A stretch of 64,000 bases of DNA from Acidaminococcus massiliensis (GTDB taxonomy: Bacteria; Bacillota; Negativicutes; Acidaminococcales; Acidaminococcaceae): NCBI RefSeq assembly GCF_900095825.1, contig NZ_LT608315.1:921873-985872 (forward strand). Reading direction: 5' to 3'. This document shows positions 8,728-17,261 of the stretch, piece after piece; the first letter of the stretch is position 1, and each line of letters begins with the position of its first letter. The position numbers and the translations under genes were made by a program. Under the pieces are notes generated by a model that saw only the letters and a list, made by a program, of their open reading frames with translations, did no database searches and was not told the origin of the DNA.

Positions 8728-8756
8728 TTGTACAGTTGCTTCTTTTGTCGTATAAT
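8728..8756 (+). promoter_or_regulatory. Sigma-70-type promoter of nrdD
   Basis: TTGTAC, a 17-bp spacer and a perfect TATAAT lie about 57 bp before the nrdD start codon. Together with the two NrdR boxes and the upstream terminator it accounts for most of the 365-bp gap. Confidence 0.75.
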
Positions 8757-8813
8757 ATCGATAGTTATTCTTAGAAGATAATATGTATAAGGAACCCAGG
8801 GGGAGGAACAGCC

Positions 8814-10940
8814 ATGAAGGTTATCAAACGGGACGGTTCAACGGTCGCATTTGACCGGAATAAAATTGTTACAGCCATATCCAAAGCCAACAAAGCAGTG
8901 GAAGAAAAGGAACGGCTGGGACAGGAAGATATCGAGGAGATTGCCTCTTTCGTAGAACATAAAAACAAAAAGAGACTCCTGGTGGAAGATATCCAGGACA
9001 TGGTGGAAAAGCAGATCATGGTCCGGGGCCGTTATGAATTGGCCAAGGCTTATATCATTTATCGGTACAACCGGGCCCTGGTCCGGAAGGCCAACACCAC
9101 TGACGATTCCATCCTGAGCCTGATCAGCAATAAGAACAAGGATGTAATGGAAGAGAACTCCAACAAGAACGCCGTCATGGTGTCCACCCAGCGTGACCTG
9201 ATCGCCGGGGAAGTCTCCCGTGACCTGACCCGCCGAGTGGTGCTGCCGGAGAAAATCTCCAAGGCCCATGACCTGGGAGAAATCCACTTCCATGATGCGG
9301 ATTACTTTATCCAGCCCATGTTCAACTGCTGCCTGGTGAACCTGGGCGACATGCTGGACAACGGAACGGTAATGCATGGCAAGCTGATCGAAAGCCCCAA
9401 GAGCTTCCAGGTGGCCTGCACCGTCATGACCCAGATCATCGCTTCCGTGGCTTCCGCCCAGTACGGCGGTCAGTCCGTGGACGTGTCCCACCTGGGCAAA
9501 TACCTCCGCCGGAGCCGGGAAAAATTCCGCAAACGCCTGATCGAAACCACCCATGGCCAGTTGCCGGAAGAGGAAATGGAAGCCATCCTGGACAGCCGGA
9601 TGAAGGACGAACTGGCCAGCGGCGTCCAGACCATCCAGTATCAGATCAACACCCTGATGACCACCAACGGACAGTCTCCCTTTGTGACCTTGTTCCTGCA
9701 CCTGGACCCCAATGACGAATACATCGAAGAAAATGCCCAGATTATTGCAGAAATCCTCCGGCAGCGGCTGGAAGGCATCAAAAACGAAGTGGGCGTCTAT
9801 GTGACCCCGGCCTTCCCCAAACTGGTCTATGTGCTGGATGAATTCAACTGCCTGAAGGGCGGAAAATATGACTACCTGACCAAACTGGCGGTCCAGTGCT
9901 CCATCAAACGGATGTATCCGGACTACATTTCTGCCAAGAAAATGCGGGAAATCTACCAGGGGAACGTGTTCTCCCCCATGGGCTGCCGGTCCTTCCTGTC
10001 TCCCTGGAAGGATGAAAAGGGCAACTACAAATTCGAAGGCCGGTTCAACCAGGGGGTTGTGTCCCTGAACCTGCCCCAGATCGGGATCCTGGCCAAAGGG
10101 GACGAGGAGAAGTTCTGGAAGCTGCTGGATGAACGGCTGGAACTGTGCTACGAAGCCCTCATGGTCCGGCACAATGCCCTGAAGGGAATCCGCAGCGATG
10201 TAAGCCCCATCCACTGGCAGAACGGCGCCATTGCCCGTCTGAAGAAAGGGGAAACCATCGACAAGCTGCTGGAAGGGGGCTATTCTACCCTGAGCCTGGG
10301 GTACATCGGTCTGTACGAATGCACCAAGGCCATGAAAGGCTGCAGCCACACCACTCCGGAAGGGGAAGAATTCGCCATGCGGGTGATGAAGCGGCTGCGC
10401 CAGGCCTGCGATGAATGGAAGGCCAAGACCGGCCTGGGCTTTGCCCTGTACGGGACTCCGGCAGAATCCCTGTGCTACCGGTTCGCCCGGATCGATAAGG
10501 AACGGTTCGGCACCATCAAGGATATCACCGACAAGGGATATTACACCAACTCTTACCATGTGGATGTGCGGGAACCCATCGATGCCTTCAGCAAATTCAA
10601 GTTCGAAGCCCAGTTCCAGCCTATTTCTTCCGGCGGCTGCATTTCCTATGTAGAGATCCCCAACATGAAGAAGAACCCCACCGCCATCGAAGATGTGGTC
10701 CGGTTCATCTACGACAACATCCAGTACGCGGAATTCAACACCAAATCCGACTACTGTCAGGTGTGCGGCTTCGATGGAGAAATCCAGATCAACGACAATC
10801 TGGAATGGGAATGCCCCCAGTGCCACAACAAGGATCAGTCTAAGATGAACGTGACCCGGCGGACCTGCGGTTATCTGGGAGAAAACTTCTGGAATGTGGG
10901 GAAAACCAAAGAAATCAAATCCAGAGTGCTGCATCTGTAA
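8814..10940 (+). CDS. nrdD: Anaerobic ribonucleoside-triphosphate reductase
   Basis: A class III ribonucleotide reductase of 708 residues that makes dNTPs without oxygen. An N-terminal ATP-cone (about 1-95, starting MKVIKRDGSTVAFDRNKI) provides allosteric control. The large catalytic barrel follows. Near the C-terminus are the structural zinc site CxxC...CxxC (CQVCGF and CPQCHN) and the glycyl-radical motif RRTCGYLG, with Gly686 as the radical site. Length and motifs are complete. The next gene, 12 bp downstream, encodes its activase. Two NrdR boxes upstream point to dATP-dependent repression. A huge antisense frame over this gene is spurious. Confidence 0.98.
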   Translation: MKVIKRDGSTVAFDRNKIVTAISKANKAVEEKERLGQEDIEEIASFVEHKNKKRLLVEDIQDMVEKQIMVRGRYELAKAYIIYRYNRALVRKANTTDDSILSLISNKNKDVMEENSNKNAVMVSTQRDLIAGEVSRDLTRRVVLPEKISKAHDLGEIHFHDADYFIQPMFNCCLVNLGDMLDNGTVMHGKLIESPKSFQVACTVMTQIIASVASAQYGGQSVDVSHLGKYLRRSREKFRKRLIETTHGQLPEEEMEAILDSRMKDELASGVQTIQYQINTLMTTNGQSPFVTLFLHLDPNDEYIEENAQIIAEILRQRLEGIKNEVGVYVTPAFPKLVYVLDEFNCLKGGKYDYLTKLAVQCSIKRMYPDYISAKKMREIYQGNVFSPMGCRSFLSPWKDEKGNYKFEGRFNQGVVSLNLPQIGILAKGDEEKFWKLLDERLELCYEALMVRHNALKGIRSDVSPIHWQNGAIARLKKGETIDKLLEGGYSTLSLGYIGLYECTKAMKGCSHTTPEGEEFAMRVMKRLRQACDEWKAKTGLGFALYGTPAESLCYRFARIDKERFGTIKDITDKGYYTNSYHVDVREPIDAFSKFKFEAQFQPISSGGCISYVEIPNMKKNPTAIEDVVRFIYDNIQYAEFNTKSDYCQVCGFDGEIQINDNLEWECPQCHNKDQSKMNVTRRTCGYLGENFWNVGKTKEIKSRVLHL

Positions 10941-10952
10941 GGGGGCTTTTCG

Positions 10953-11486
10953 TTGAATTACGCAACCATCAAAAAATGTGACGTGGCCAACGGCCCCGGG
11001 GTACGGGTTTCCCTGTACGTCAGCGGCTGTACCCACCACTGCAAAGGCTGTTTCAACCAGGAAACCTGGGATTTCGCCTTCGGCAAGCCCTTTACCCAGG
11101 CCCAGCTGCAGGAAATCCTGGAAGACCTGGAACCGGAGTACATCCGGGGATTCTCTCTCCTGGGGGGCGAACCTTTCGAACCGGCTAACCAAGAAGTGCT
11201 GGTGGGGGTGCTGCGGCACATCCGGGAGCGGTATCCGAAAAAGACCATCTGGTGCTACAGCGGCTATCTTTTCGACCACGACATGCTGGCCGGGAAGCTG
11301 GGAGATCCGGCCATTACCCGGGAAATGCTGGGGTATCTGGATGTGCTGGTGGACGGGGAATTTGTGGAAAGCAAAAAGAACTTGAACCTGCGCTTCAAAG
11401 GCAGCGAGAACCAGCGGATCATCAATGTGCCCAAGTCCTTAGAAACCGGGACCATTGTCCTGTGGGACGGAGAAGAATATGCGTGA
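10953..11486 (+). CDS. nrdG: Anaerobic ribonucleotide reductase activating protein
   Basis: A 177-residue radical-SAM activase that generates the glycyl radical on NrdD. The cluster motif CTHHCKGC supplies Cys26, Cys30 and Cys33 (CxxxCxxC), followed by the glycine-rich LLGGEPFEP SAM-binding segment. The start is a TTG codon 12 bp after the nrdD stop, preceded by AAGGGGG, and no better in-frame start exists because homologues begin at this point. It is the last gene of the nrdDG operon, ended by a perfect 15-bp terminator stem. Confidence 0.96.
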   Translation: MNYATIKKCDVANGPGVRVSLYVSGCTHHCKGCFNQETWDFAFGKPFTQAQLQEILEDLEPEYIRGFSLLGGEPFEPANQEVLVGVLRHIRERYPKKTIWCYSGYLFDHDMLAGKLGDPAITREMLGYLDVLVDGEFVESKKNLNLRFKGSENQRIINVPKSLETGTIVLWDGEEYA

Positions 11487-11494
11487 ATGAAAAA

Positions 11495-11530
11495 GGGGGG
11501 TGTTGCACGTTGCGTGCAACACCCCCCTTT
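11495..11530 (+). terminator. Strong terminator after nrdG
   Basis: A perfect 15-bp GC-rich stem (11495-11509 with 11513-11527) around a 3-nt loop, preceded by As and followed by Ts. Confidence 0.93.
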
Positions 11531-11550
11531 GGAACAATGCCGCTGCAATA

Positions 11551-11579
11551 TTGTCAGAAAAATACTTTCAGGGTATACT
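11551..11579 (+). promoter_or_regulatory. Promoter of small unknown gene
   Basis: TTGTCA, a 17-bp spacer and TATACT. The whole box, including a GCAAT lead-in and GG after the -10, is strikingly similar to the promoter at 26046-26074. Confidence 0.7.
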
Positions 11580-11616
11580 GGGCAAAAGAAAGAATAAAGG
11601 CAGAGGGGTGGATTCT

Positions 11617-12057
11617 GTGGGAAAAACGCTAGGCAGAGCAATCTGGAATATGGTCTTTGCTGCCTTCCTGCTCTGGCTGGTTGCAGCCGGGATCGGACGG
11701 CTATTTTTTGCCGAGAGATTCCGTCAGGATGCAAAAATGATGAAACAGGCGGTAATGGAACTGCCTGTCTGCAGCCAGTATGGGTCGGCACCTCCTTATC
11801 TGCTCCACACCAAAGGACTCCTCTCTCAAAAATTCGCAGTGACTTTGGTCATCCCTGCTGCCCAGGAAGCAGCTCAGGACATGATTCAAAACAGTCTTTT
11901 GGAAAACGGCTGGGAAGTAAAGAAGACCAATCAGCGGAATGGGGGAGTAAAAGGAACTAAGGGAGAATATGTGCTGACGGCGGAAGCTGCAACAAAATCC
12001 CACCGCTGGATCGTCATTATAGGAAAAAACGACTTGGTAAGCAGGCTGAACTTATAA
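11617..12057 (+). CDS. Unknown membrane-anchored protein
   Basis: I do not recognise this protein of about 146 residues. It opens with a hydrophobic helix (about residues 8-27, IWNMVFAAFLLWLVAAG), so it is probably anchored in the inner membrane or exported. A soluble basic domain with mixed alpha/beta character follows. I chose the GTG at 11617 because AGAGGGG (11602-11608) lies 8 bp before it; the GTG at 11608 is an alternative, and the longer frame back to 11500 begins inside the nrdG terminator. It has its own promoter. Base composition becomes AT-richer from here to 13 kb. Confidence 0.55.
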   Translation: MGKTLGRAIWNMVFAAFLLWLVAAGIGRLFFAERFRQDAKMMKQAVMELPVCSQYGSAPPYLLHTKGLLSQKFAVTLVIPAAQEAAQDMIQNSLLENGWEVKKTNQRNGGVKGTKGEYVLTAEAATKSHRWIVIIGKNDLVSRLNL

Positions 12058-12073
12058 AAACGCACTATGATGA

Positions 12074-12496
12074 AGGTTTCAACATCCGGATCGGGAATAC
12101 AAAATCCTGCTGGCCCCAGATCAGCCGTATTTGGATGATGATCAGGCCCTTTTCCAGAGGTTGGCCGGGACTGTTGATGAACTGATTGTATTTGTGAGTC
12201 CGTTGCTTCCCGTATTCTATCTGTTGGAACAGCATACCTGTCAAACCGCAGAATGGTATATTTTTACCAATCAGGCAACTAGCGACAAGACGGAAGAAGT
12301 CAAAAACGCAGTACGAAAGACATTTCATGCATTCGGGTATCAGGAGATAACTTATCAGGAAGCCAGCCGGATTATTCCCGCCGTTTGTACAGAATTGAAA
12401 AATACGGGACAAGCCTCTGTATTTGACTGTCTATTTGAGGACGGGGTAACAATCTGTCCGGATTTTTATAAAAAAGTAAAGAGGCGAATCAAATAG
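12074..12496 (+). pseudogene. Unknown protein, probably lacking its 5' end
   Basis: An open frame of 140 codons begins right after a TGA at 12071 and shows no ATG or GTG start with a ribosome site. The first possible start is a TTG at 12131. The protein segment reads like a real soluble protein (for example NAVRKTFHAFGYQEITYQEA), but I recognise no family. It lies between two other orphan small genes on the same strand. The absent start suggests a 5'-truncated remnant. A TTG-initiated 121-residue protein remains possible. Confidence 0.4.
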
Positions 12497-12548
12497 AATA
12501 AATGTGGTCGTGAGATTACGGCGGGCATAAGGAGACAAACTGATCCAT

Positions 12549-12959
12549 ATGAAAAAAGCTGCGGGGATAGTCATAGGAGTCATTTCAATCTGGCTATTGG
12601 TTTCTTCTCTGTATTTTTATGACGGAAGCCGCTACGAAATCAGCAAATATGAAGGCAAATATTGGCTCCATGATGATGTGAGAGCATTTACCATTGAAAA
12701 GGACGGACAATCGCTGCAATGGGACAGAAGATACATTTACAGTTATGGGAAAAGCGGATTTGTCATCATTGATAAAAAAGACAACACGCTGAGAGTCCTG
12801 TTTGATAGGAAAACGGACGAGTTTCAAAAAAATAGCATGACAACTCAGGAAAAAAGATTTCCAGAGTATCTTCAGATTATCAGTTCTTCCGATATGAATG
12901 AAAGGGAAAAGAATATTTATTATACGCTGCAGAACACCTCTGGAACCTATGAATGGTAA
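12549..12959 (+). CDS. Unknown small membrane-anchored protein
   Basis: A 136-residue protein with an N-terminal hydrophobic helix (about residues 4-22, AAGIVIGVISIWLLVSSLYF) and a hydrophilic remainder containing several aromatic-rich strands. It is probably anchored in the membrane with its domain outside the cytoplasm. There is no lipobox. An ATAAGGAG ribosome site is present but 14 bp from the ATG, longer than ideal. I do not recognise the family. It is the third of a row of orphan genes in AT-richer DNA. Confidence 0.55.
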   Translation: MKKAAGIVIGVISIWLLVSSLYFYDGSRYEISKYEGKYWLHDDVRAFTIEKDGQSLQWDRRYIYSYGKSGFVIIDKKDNTLRVLFDRKTDEFQKNSMTTQEKRFPEYLQIISSSDMNEREKNIYYTLQNTSGTYEW

Positions 12960-12968
12960 AATATAAAA

Positions 12969-13020
12969 AGGGCGTCCTGCTTCCCCTACGTCGTCGACCT
13001 CGAAGCAGCGATAAAAAATT
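12969..13020 (+). repeat. Intergenic hairpin element with CCCCTACG
   Basis: CTGCTTC (12977-12983) and GAAGCAG (13002-13008) form a stem around a loop containing CCCCTACG, followed by an A/T tract. Similar CCCCTAC-bearing hairpins occur near 26.25 and 27.1 kb. It may serve as a weak terminator. Confidence 0.4.
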
Positions 13021-13187
13021 TTTGACCCCATTTCTGAATAACTATACGGCGATGAAGGTTTCACCGAGAACTTGTTGACACATACCCCTTGCAGCTCCCC
13101 GTTTTCAAATCCCTATAAAAATGGTAGAATGAAACCATTACTACAAAATCATTCTGATGGATTCCATCGGAGCGGGAGGGGATTTGA

Positions 13188-14396
13188 ATGGACGTATTGA
13201 ACCTGACGGAAGATGCTCTGGAAGCAAAATGTGTGGAATGGCGCCGGTGGTTCCATGAACACCCGGAAGTCAGCACGGAAGAAAAGAAGACTTCGGAGAA
13301 AATCTTCACGATCCTAAAAGATTTAGGACTGGATCCGGTACGAGGCACAGACCATTATGGTGTGGCTGCCACCCTCAAAGGCGGGAAACCGGGGCCTATG
13401 GTGGCCCTCCGGGCCGATATCGATGCCCTTTCCGTGAAAGAAGCCACCGGACTTCCCTACGCTTCGCAGAATCCTGGCGTCATGCATGCCTGCGGCCATG
13501 ATATCCATATCACCACTCTGCTGGAAACCATCCTGCGGTTGCTCCGCCGGAAAGAAGAAATCCAGGGCAGTGTGCGGATCCTGTTCCAGCCTTCGGAAGA
13601 ACTGTCCCCTACCGGTGGGGCCCGGTACATGATGAAAGACGGGTTCCTCCAAGACGTGAAGGCCATTTTCGGGCTCCATGTGTGGCCCAGCTTCGTCTGT
13701 GGGAAAATCGGCGTCAAGGCAGGTGCCATGATGGCCGGTTCCGACCGGATCAAAGTGGTGATCAAAGGGAAGACGGCCCATGCAGGCCATCCCCAGGAAG
13801 GCATCGATGCCATCATGGCAGCAGCGGATTTCCTCCAGCAGATCAGCCATATCGTCAGCCGCCGGGTCAGTCCCCTGGCTACGGCTACCATCAATATCGG
13901 CACCATCCGGGGGGGGTCCCGGTACAATGTAGTGCCCGATGAAGTGACCCTGGAAGGGACCATCCGGACCCTGGACGAAGAAAACCGGAAAAGGATCCCG
14001 GAATTCATCCAGGACATCCTGGATGGCCTGAAAAAATCTGCCGGTGTGGACTGCGAATTCAATTACTATTATGGGTATCCCGTCCTGGACAACTGGCCCG
14101 TCCCGGCACAGCTGGTGAGAGATACGGCCAGAAAAGTCCTGGGGGATGAAGGGCTGGTTTCCCAGGTGGTCCCGGATCTGACCGCCGAAGATTTCGGCTT
14201 CTACCTGCAGGAAATCCCTGGAGCTTTCCTGTGGCTGGGCTGCGGCACAGAAGGGGAACCCATCCATGGACTCCATGATGCCCGGATGTGCCCCAATGAG
14301 AATGCCCTGGTGGTCGGTTCCAAACTCATGAGCCAGGTAGTGATCGATGCCCTGGCTGCCCTGGAGCAGGGGGCGGATTTCAGCAAGAGAGAATGA
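13188..14396 (+). CDS. M20D amidohydrolase (hippurate hydrolase/N-acyl-amino-acid hydrolase-like)
   Basis: A 402-residue M20D amidohydrolase that removes acyl groups from N-acyl amino acids. Metal ligands are visible in HACGHDIH (His100, Cys102, His104, Asp105), with ALRADIDAL before it. The catalytic pair is in FQPSEE (about 139-140), and KTAHAGHPQEG marks the lid domain. No signal peptide is seen. A strong GGAGGGG ribosome site precedes the ATG. It leads a tight same-strand run with an SGNH hydrolase, a thioesterase and a flavodoxin/ferredoxin protein. Specificity is not predictable. Confidence 0.9.
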   Translation: MDVLNLTEDALEAKCVEWRRWFHEHPEVSTEEKKTSEKIFTILKDLGLDPVRGTDHYGVAATLKGGKPGPMVALRADIDALSVKEATGLPYASQNPGVMHACGHDIHITTLLETILRLLRRKEEIQGSVRILFQPSEELSPTGGARYMMKDGFLQDVKAIFGLHVWPSFVCGKIGVKAGAMMAGSDRIKVVIKGKTAHAGHPQEGIDAIMAAADFLQQISHIVSRRVSPLATATINIGTIRGGSRYNVVPDEVTLEGTIRTLDEENRKRIPEFIQDILDGLKKSAGVDCEFNYYYGYPVLDNWPVPAQLVRDTARKVLGDEGLVSQVVPDLTAEDFGFYLQEIPGAFLWLGCGTEGEPIHGLHDARMCPNENALVVGSKLMSQVVIDALAALEQGADFSKRE

Positions 14397-14408
14397 AGGA
14401 GAAAAGTT

Positions 14409-15002
14409 ATGAAAATGGCATTTATCGGTGACAGCCTGGTAAGCTGCACCAATGAGACACTGGCCAATACCTGGTACGATATTGCGTCAAAGAAAATGGG
14501 CTTTGAAGTGGTGAACAACGCTGCCGGGGGCAAACTGACCCTGGTCATGTGGGGCATGTTCAAGATGGATGTGGTGGATGAAAAGGCTGATGGAGTCTTC
14601 CTGTGCTGCGGCATGAACGACATCCTCCTGGATGAACCTATGAGCTCCATCGAAGAAAATATCTCCGGAACCCTGGACAAGGCACGGGATGCAGGGCTGC
14701 CCATCGTGATCCTGGGGATCCCGCCTTTGACGCGGATCGAAAGTACGGAAAAGGGCTGGCAGCTGCCCAGTGAATTTGAAAAGCACAATGCGGCCCTCCG
14801 GGAATACCGTCAATGGCTCCAGGAAGAAGCAGAACGCCGGAACCTGCCGGTGCTGGACTATGAAAAAGTCCTCAGTGAGGCGGAAGAAAAGACCGGCCGG
14901 AGCATGTTCCAGGATGGCCTCCATCCCAACAAGGAAGGGTACCAGGCGGTGGCAGAAGCCTTTGAAGGAGTGCTGAAAGCCGCCCTCCAGGAGAAGGCAT
15001 GA
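14409..15002 (+). CDS. SGNH/GDSL-family hydrolase
   Basis: A 197-residue cytoplasmic esterase-type protein. Block I is FIGDSLV (nucleophile Ser9), block III is CCGMNDILL and block V is DGLHPNKEGY with the catalytic Asp and His. All four family blocks are in order and the length is normal. It starts 12 bp after the amidohydrolase with a GAAGGAG ribosome site and overlaps the next gene by 4 bp (ATGA), so the genes are translationally coupled. Substrates of this family are broad (acyl esters, acetylated sugars or lysophospholipids). Confidence 0.88.
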   Translation: MKMAFIGDSLVSCTNETLANTWYDIASKKMGFEVVNNAAGGKLTLVMWGMFKMDVVDEKADGVFLCCGMNDILLDEPMSSIEENISGTLDKARDAGLPIVILGIPPLTRIESTEKGWQLPSEFEKHNAALREYRQWLQEEAERRNLPVLDYEKVLSEAEEKTGRSMFQDGLHPNKEGYQAVAEAFEGVLKAALQEKA

Positions 15003-15385
15003 AGCTGGAACACAACCAGCCGGTGATCATGACCCGGTCCGTGATGCTTTCCATGGCCAATTCCGCAGGGCACCTTTTCGGCGGCACCCTCATGGGCTGG
15101 ATGGACGAAGTGAGCGGGATCACCGCCCACCGGTTCGCATGGACCCGGGTGACTACGGCTGCTGTAAAAGGCATGAACTTTTACGTGCCCATTCCCTACG
15201 GCACGGTCCTTCAGCTGGAAGGCCGGGTGACGCGGGTGGGGAACACCTCCATGGAGGTGGAAGAGGTGGCCTGGCTGGAACCGGAACAGGAAGAGCAGGA
15301 GCCCGTCCGGGCGGCGGATGCCCTGTTTGTGTACGTATCCCTGGACGAAAACCGGAAACCGAAAAAAATCCAGCGCTCTCTTTGA
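14999..15385 (+). CDS. Acyl-CoA thioesterase (hotdog fold, YciA-like)
   Basis: A 128-residue single-hotdog thioesterase of the YciA/BACH type. The diagnostic helix region is NSAGHLFGGTLMGWMDEVSG, with the catalytic aspartate in WMDE, followed by AVKGMNFYVPIPYG. It hydrolyses acyl-CoA esters in the cytoplasm. Its ATG overlaps the stop of the SGNH hydrolase. The C-terminal half is short, but the fold is complete. Its context with amidohydrolase and esterase suggests turnover of acyl conjugates. Confidence 0.88.
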   Translation: MKLEHNQPVIMTRSVMLSMANSAGHLFGGTLMGWMDEVSGITAHRFAWTRVTTAAVKGMNFYVPIPYGTVLQLEGRVTRVGNTSMEVEEVAWLEPEQEEQEPVRAADALFVYVSLDENRKPKKIQRSL

Positions 15386-15422
15386 GACGCTGGATTTTCT
15401 GTATCAGGAAAGGAAGCAAACC

Positions 15423-16175
15423 ATGATCTATTATTTTTCCACTACTGGCAATTCCCTGGCCCTGGCCCAGAAACTGGCCGCCGCCCTGGGGGACGGGGTC
15501 TGTTCTGTCACCCGGACAAAGGAAAAGAACCTGGAAGGACCGGCTGTTGGCCTGGTGTTCCCGGTGTACTACGGGGATGTGCCTGCCAATGTGCAGGAGT
15601 TTGTCCGCAGCCACGCTTTCCCGGAGGACGCTTATGTGTATGCCCTGGCTACCTGCGGCTCCACTTGGGGCCGGATCTTCCGGACCCTTCAGCAGCTGCT
15701 GGGAGAAAAGGGCTGCCGGCTTGCCTGGAGCCGGGCAGTACCGCTTATCGCCAACAGCACCATCTGCATGAAGTCCCATATCGGGTATGACCTGAAAAAA
15801 CTGGACAAAGAGGATGCCGTAGTCCGAGAAGCGGTGGAAGCGGTGAAAAACCGGAAGGAAGACCATTACCAGGAACAGGATTCCCTGCTGGCCCAGTTTT
15901 CCGCCACCTGGCTGGGGAGAAAAATCGGGAACTGGTATCTGGATGTGCAGGTGGCTCCAGACCGATGTGTCCGCTGTGGGGAATGCGTAAGGCTGTGCCC
16001 CATGGATAATATCCATCTGGGGGAAAAATCAGCGGTGATGGGGGACCATTGCCTCCACTGCCTGGCCTGTCTCCACGGCTGTCCCCATCAGTCCATCACC
16101 GTCCGGGGCCGGGTGGTCCTGAAAGAAGATCAGTACCGGCATCCGGGAGTGACAGTGCAGGAGTTGGAACGGTAA
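15423..16175 (+). CDS. EFR1-family flavodoxin/ferredoxin protein
   Basis: This 250-residue protein joins an N-terminal flavodoxin-like domain (IYYFSTTGNSLALA, FMN phosphate loop at about 4-13) to a C-terminal bacterial ferredoxin domain with two [4Fe-4S] motifs (CVRCGECVRLCP and CLHCLACLHGCP). It matches the EFR1 ferredoxin family of electron carriers in anaerobes. The true start is the ATG at 15423 behind AGGAAAGGAAG, although the frame is open from 15318. Its 3' end is overlapped for 80 bp by the antisense end of a LysR gene, exactly where base composition changes. Confidence 0.88.
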   Translation: MIYYFSTTGNSLALAQKLAAALGDGVCSVTRTKEKNLEGPAVGLVFPVYYGDVPANVQEFVRSHAFPEDAYVYALATCGSTWGRIFRTLQQLLGEKGCRLAWSRAVPLIANSTICMKSHIGYDLKKLDKEDAVVREAVEAVKNRKEDHYQEQDSLLAQFSATWLGRKIGNWYLDVQVAPDRCVRCGECVRLCPMDNIHLGEKSAVMGDHCLHCLACLHGCPHQSITVRGRVVLKEDQYRHPGVTVQELER

Positions 16176-17133
16176 AGAAATCTATCTGCTGCATGTCCTC
16201 GATGAAGACTTGCAAAGATTGGCGCCTTCGGACGCTTTTTTTTGTTGTGATGACAACTTTGCTGCTTTTCTCAGGAAACAGAAGCAGATAAGGCCACAAA
16301 TCCCATTGATCCTGAAAATGTTGCCGAGCCTTTTTTTCAGCATATTGCGCAAAAGAAAAACAGCATCCCAGAGAGGAGAGGCTCAGCTCTAATACAGTTT
16401 CTAAGTCGTGAAAAGAATAAAGGATATAGGGAGTCAATCCCAATTCATGAAAAATGCTATCACTATTATTTTGAATGGTAGAACGGACCATTTGGATCAT
16501 GGGAGCGGAGGCCAAGAAGTGACGGCGTTCTTCCATGGGAAGCTGGTGGAACGGTATTTTCAAATTGGCAGGATGACTGCTATGAGAAGGCATTAAAGAA
16601 GGGAGATATCGAGCTGCTAAAGTATGGGGGACTACAAGACTGAAAGGATCAGTGTAAAGAAACCAATCCTGCAACCCAGGATTTTTGGGACGGGCAGTAG
16701 CAATCATGGCATCCAGATTATCATCCTGGAGTTGTTCTAATAAAGAAGTATATCCGTCTACAGAAAAAGAAAGTTCAATCTGAGGATAATGGCAACGGAA
16801 AATCGGCAGAAAGACAGGCAGTAATAATCTGGCTCGTGTAGGTGTGATACCTATAGTCAGGTGGCCCCTGAGTTCATGAGAAATTTCATCTAACTGATTT
16901 GTCAGCGTTGTTTCCATCTTTAGCACTTGACGAGCAAATTTCTCCATATAAAAACCTGCTTCTGTGAGATGCATGCAGGGTTCTCGTTCAAATAAACGGG
17001 TATGGTATTCTTCCTCCAGTCGGCGGATGACACCGCTAAGAGTCTGTTGAGAAATAAAAAGTTTTCTGGCAGCTTTTGTCATGTTTTTTTCTTCTGCTAC
17101 CATAAGAAAATAGCGTAAGTTCCGTAAATTCAT
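16096..17133 (-). CDS. LysR-family regulator with extended C-terminus
   Basis: A LysR regulator of 345 residues with the usual N-terminal helix-turn-helix (LRYFLMVAEEKNMTKAARKL, then SQQTLSGVIRRLEEEY). About 24 extra residues at the C-terminus (from about FFTVPTP) are read from the antisense of the convergent ferredoxin gene, so the original stop seems to have been lost at a junction. Codon use of the main body is AT-richer than the ferredoxin gene. It is divergent from the RraA-like/HpaI-like/TRAP genes at 17.3-20.3 kb and is the likely activator of that set. Confidence 0.88.
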   Translation of the reverse strand: MNLRNLRYFLMVAEEKNMTKAARKLFISQQTLSGVIRRLEEEYHTRLFEREPCMHLTEAGFYMEKFARQVLKMETTLTNQLDEISHELRGHLTIGITPTRARLLLPVFLPIFRCHYPQIELSFSVDGYTSLLEQLQDDNLDAMIATARPKNPGLQDWFLYTDPFSLVVPHTLAARYLPSLMPSHSSHPANLKIPFHQLPMEERRHFLASAPMIQMVRSTIQNNSDSIFHELGLTPYILYSFHDLETVLELSLSSLGCCFSFAQYAEKKARQHFQDQWDLWPYLLLFPEKSSKVVITTKKSVRRRQSLQVFIEDMQQIDFFTVPTPALSLPDAGTDLLSGPPGPGR

Positions 17134-17261
17134 GATAATCTCCTGCTCAAAGCATTTTTCCTGTTGAAAATGACAATTTATAACTGTTTTACGTTGTTAT
17201 TATAAAATGATATGCTGAAAACAACAAGAAACTGAAAAATGAGAAAAAAGGAGAAGGAAAA

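Noticed and set aside
8838-11279. 813-codon open frame antisense to nrdD and nrdG
   Set aside because: Both sense genes are certain, and the antisense protein is Phe/His/Gln-rich with no family features. It is a GC-codon-bias shadow.
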